DNA of 64,000 nucleotides from Lucinisca nassula. Taxonomy: Eukaryota > Mollusca > Bivalvia > Lucinida > Lucinidae. A model generated the notes under the pieces. The model saw only the letters and a program-made list of their open reading frames with translations, was not told where the DNA came from and ran no database searches. Positions 62,821-64,000 of the stretch are shown here, piece by piece (within the stretch, counting starts at the first letter, position 1; the number at the start of each line of letters is the position of its first letter). The stretch spans positions 221,483,234 to 221,547,233 of the forward strand of contig OY757010.1 of NCBI GenBank assembly GCA_963580285.1, in the 5' to 3' direction. The position numbers and the translations under genes were made by a program.

Positions 62821-62949
62821 CAGGGGTTAGCGCGAACGCAGACCCCCACACAAATAAATTGCGTACCCGAGTTACCCACATTTGGGGTAATCGCAGGCGT
62901 CAACCCAACCGAAGTGCAATGGAAGGGTCTCTTCCTGGGGGAACTGCCG
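62821..62949 (-). ncRNA. U1: U1 snRNA gene, unit 5, 3' fragment
   Basis: 129 nt identical by eye to unit 4: stems II-IV, U1A loop and Sm-like site intact. Joined at cggcag to the 3' end of U1-LINE copy 5. Confidence 0.93.
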
Positions 62950-64000
62950 TTTTTTTGTTTTTCATAAATTTATTAATTTGCCTATGTACAATAAAAACCG
63001 GTGGGGTGTAAGGAGCCCCACACGGCCGACACCTTTAAAATAACAATATGAAACTTAACAAAAGACCTAGAAAAAACGTTACACATCGAGATTGAAAAAA
63101 AAAAAATTCAGGAGAGAATACTGCAAAAGCCTAGATAGAATTATTTAATTGAACATTGATATGAGGAAGGAAACTGGAAAAGGATAGAGTTGACGTTGAT
63201 GAAAATTAACCTTATGTGCACACTATGATGGTGCACAAAAATACAAATATTGAAATGAAGTTATAAACCCCTAACAGGTGTCGTAATTGAAAGGTTAGTA
63301 ATGAGCTGACTCTTATGCAAATATAATTATATCTATGTATAAAAAACTATCTACGAAAAGTTAATATGTATGTTGCAAAAGTATAGAGAATATAAAGGGC
63401 AGGGAATTTTTCAGTCCTTCACTGGTGACCTGGCTGATGTCGCAAGCGTCGTACAACAATGTTGTCCGAGGCTCACGGCATCAGCGAGGAAAAACATCAA
63501 CCTGGGTCTTAAATTGGTTCTAAATGAAACAGGGGAAAATATACAATGACACTTCAAACACAATGAGACTGTAGGTAAACGACGACAATAGACGATCACA
63601 TATTGAAAAAAATTGGAGCATAAATTGGCTAGAATGTGAATAAGCGGTCGAAAAGCTGGGTTTGGTATACGGTGTAATATTTGCTAGTTTGTGATCCTTT
63701 ATAATAATAATAATGCGGGATAAAATACACCGTATATAGCCGGGGATACGGGAAAAGCAAAATAAACCCTTATCTCTTTTTTATATATTGGACCTTGGAC
63801 ATCGCTCTTTGACCTATGTTGAAGGGCGGTGAAGGACCTGAAAACTACAGCCGCACGCCCCGGTGACGAAAGACTCGGGTACCTTTCCCCACTAGGGCGC
63901 GAGACTGTGTTCATGTTAAAAAGGAAGGTAATTTGTCTGCAGTGAAAAATATTATGTTGCATATGCTATTTGCAATAGAGTCAGACTCTACATATAAAGG
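62950..64000 (-). mobile_element. U1-LINE copy 5, 3' UTR only (runs off the window)
   Basis: Only the 3' UTR is inside the window: terminal hairpin, conserved blocks at about 63410-63487 and 63843-63915, very similar to copy 4. ORF2 would begin beyond 64000. Confidence 0.88.

Overview
The window is eukaryotic, AT-rich and almost entirely repetitive. It shows no bacterial or viral gene organisation. A 5S rRNA gene paired with a U1 snRNA gene in a tandem array, GTTTAACG-type short interspersed insertions and these LINE types fit a marine invertebrate. I would guess a mollusc, probably a bivalve; that is an inference, not something the sequence proves.

Region A (1-21460) is a cluster of seven copies of one LINE of the I group (called I-LINE here), all on the + strand. 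Its ORF1 has three zinc knuckles; its ORF2 has APE-type endonuclease, reverse transcriptase, RNase H and a terminal CCHC finger; its 3' end carries a stem-loop and an (ATC)n tail. Copy 1 has both ORFs open. Copies 2-4 are 5'-truncated, and each starts right at the ATC tail of the previous one. Copy 6 is inserted inside copy 5 with a 14-bp target-site duplication. At 12137-12500 the cluster is broken by the 3' end and then the 5' end of a different LINE.

Region B (21461-24360) is a boundary of debris: an endonuclease fragment of a third LINE, the 5' half of a Tx1/L1-like LINE, and a 541-bp tandem duplication that carries a tRNA-like sequence.

Region C (24361-64000) is a tandem array with a unit of about 9 kb. 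Without insertions each unit would be about 2 kb. It holds a U1 snRNA gene (- strand), a divergent spacer, a 5S rRNA gene (+ strand), a microsatellite-rich spacer, and a small protein gene (- strand, 112 aa) whose 3' flank carries a histone-type stem-loop and a purine-rich downstream element. Every U1 gene in the window is split after about its 32nd nucleotide by a Tx1/L1-like LINE of about 6.9 kb (U1-LINE) lying in the same orientation as U1. Copies 2, 3 and 4 have fully open ORF1 and ORF2 (1167 aa). Between ORF1 and ORF2 lies a third conserved reading frame of about 300 codons, and within it are repeated copies of the first nine nucleotides of U1 (ATACTTACC). On the opposite strand these read as 3' splice site / 14-nt / 5' splice site cassettes.

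My reading is that a U1-gene-targeting LINE has repeatedly colonised a homogenised 5S-U1 array. Different filler sequences at most 5' junctions, and divergent LINE bodies between near-identical spacers, point to several independent insertions. Unit 1, at the array edge, is the most decayed. All lengths, boundaries and matches were read by eye; no search or alignment was run.
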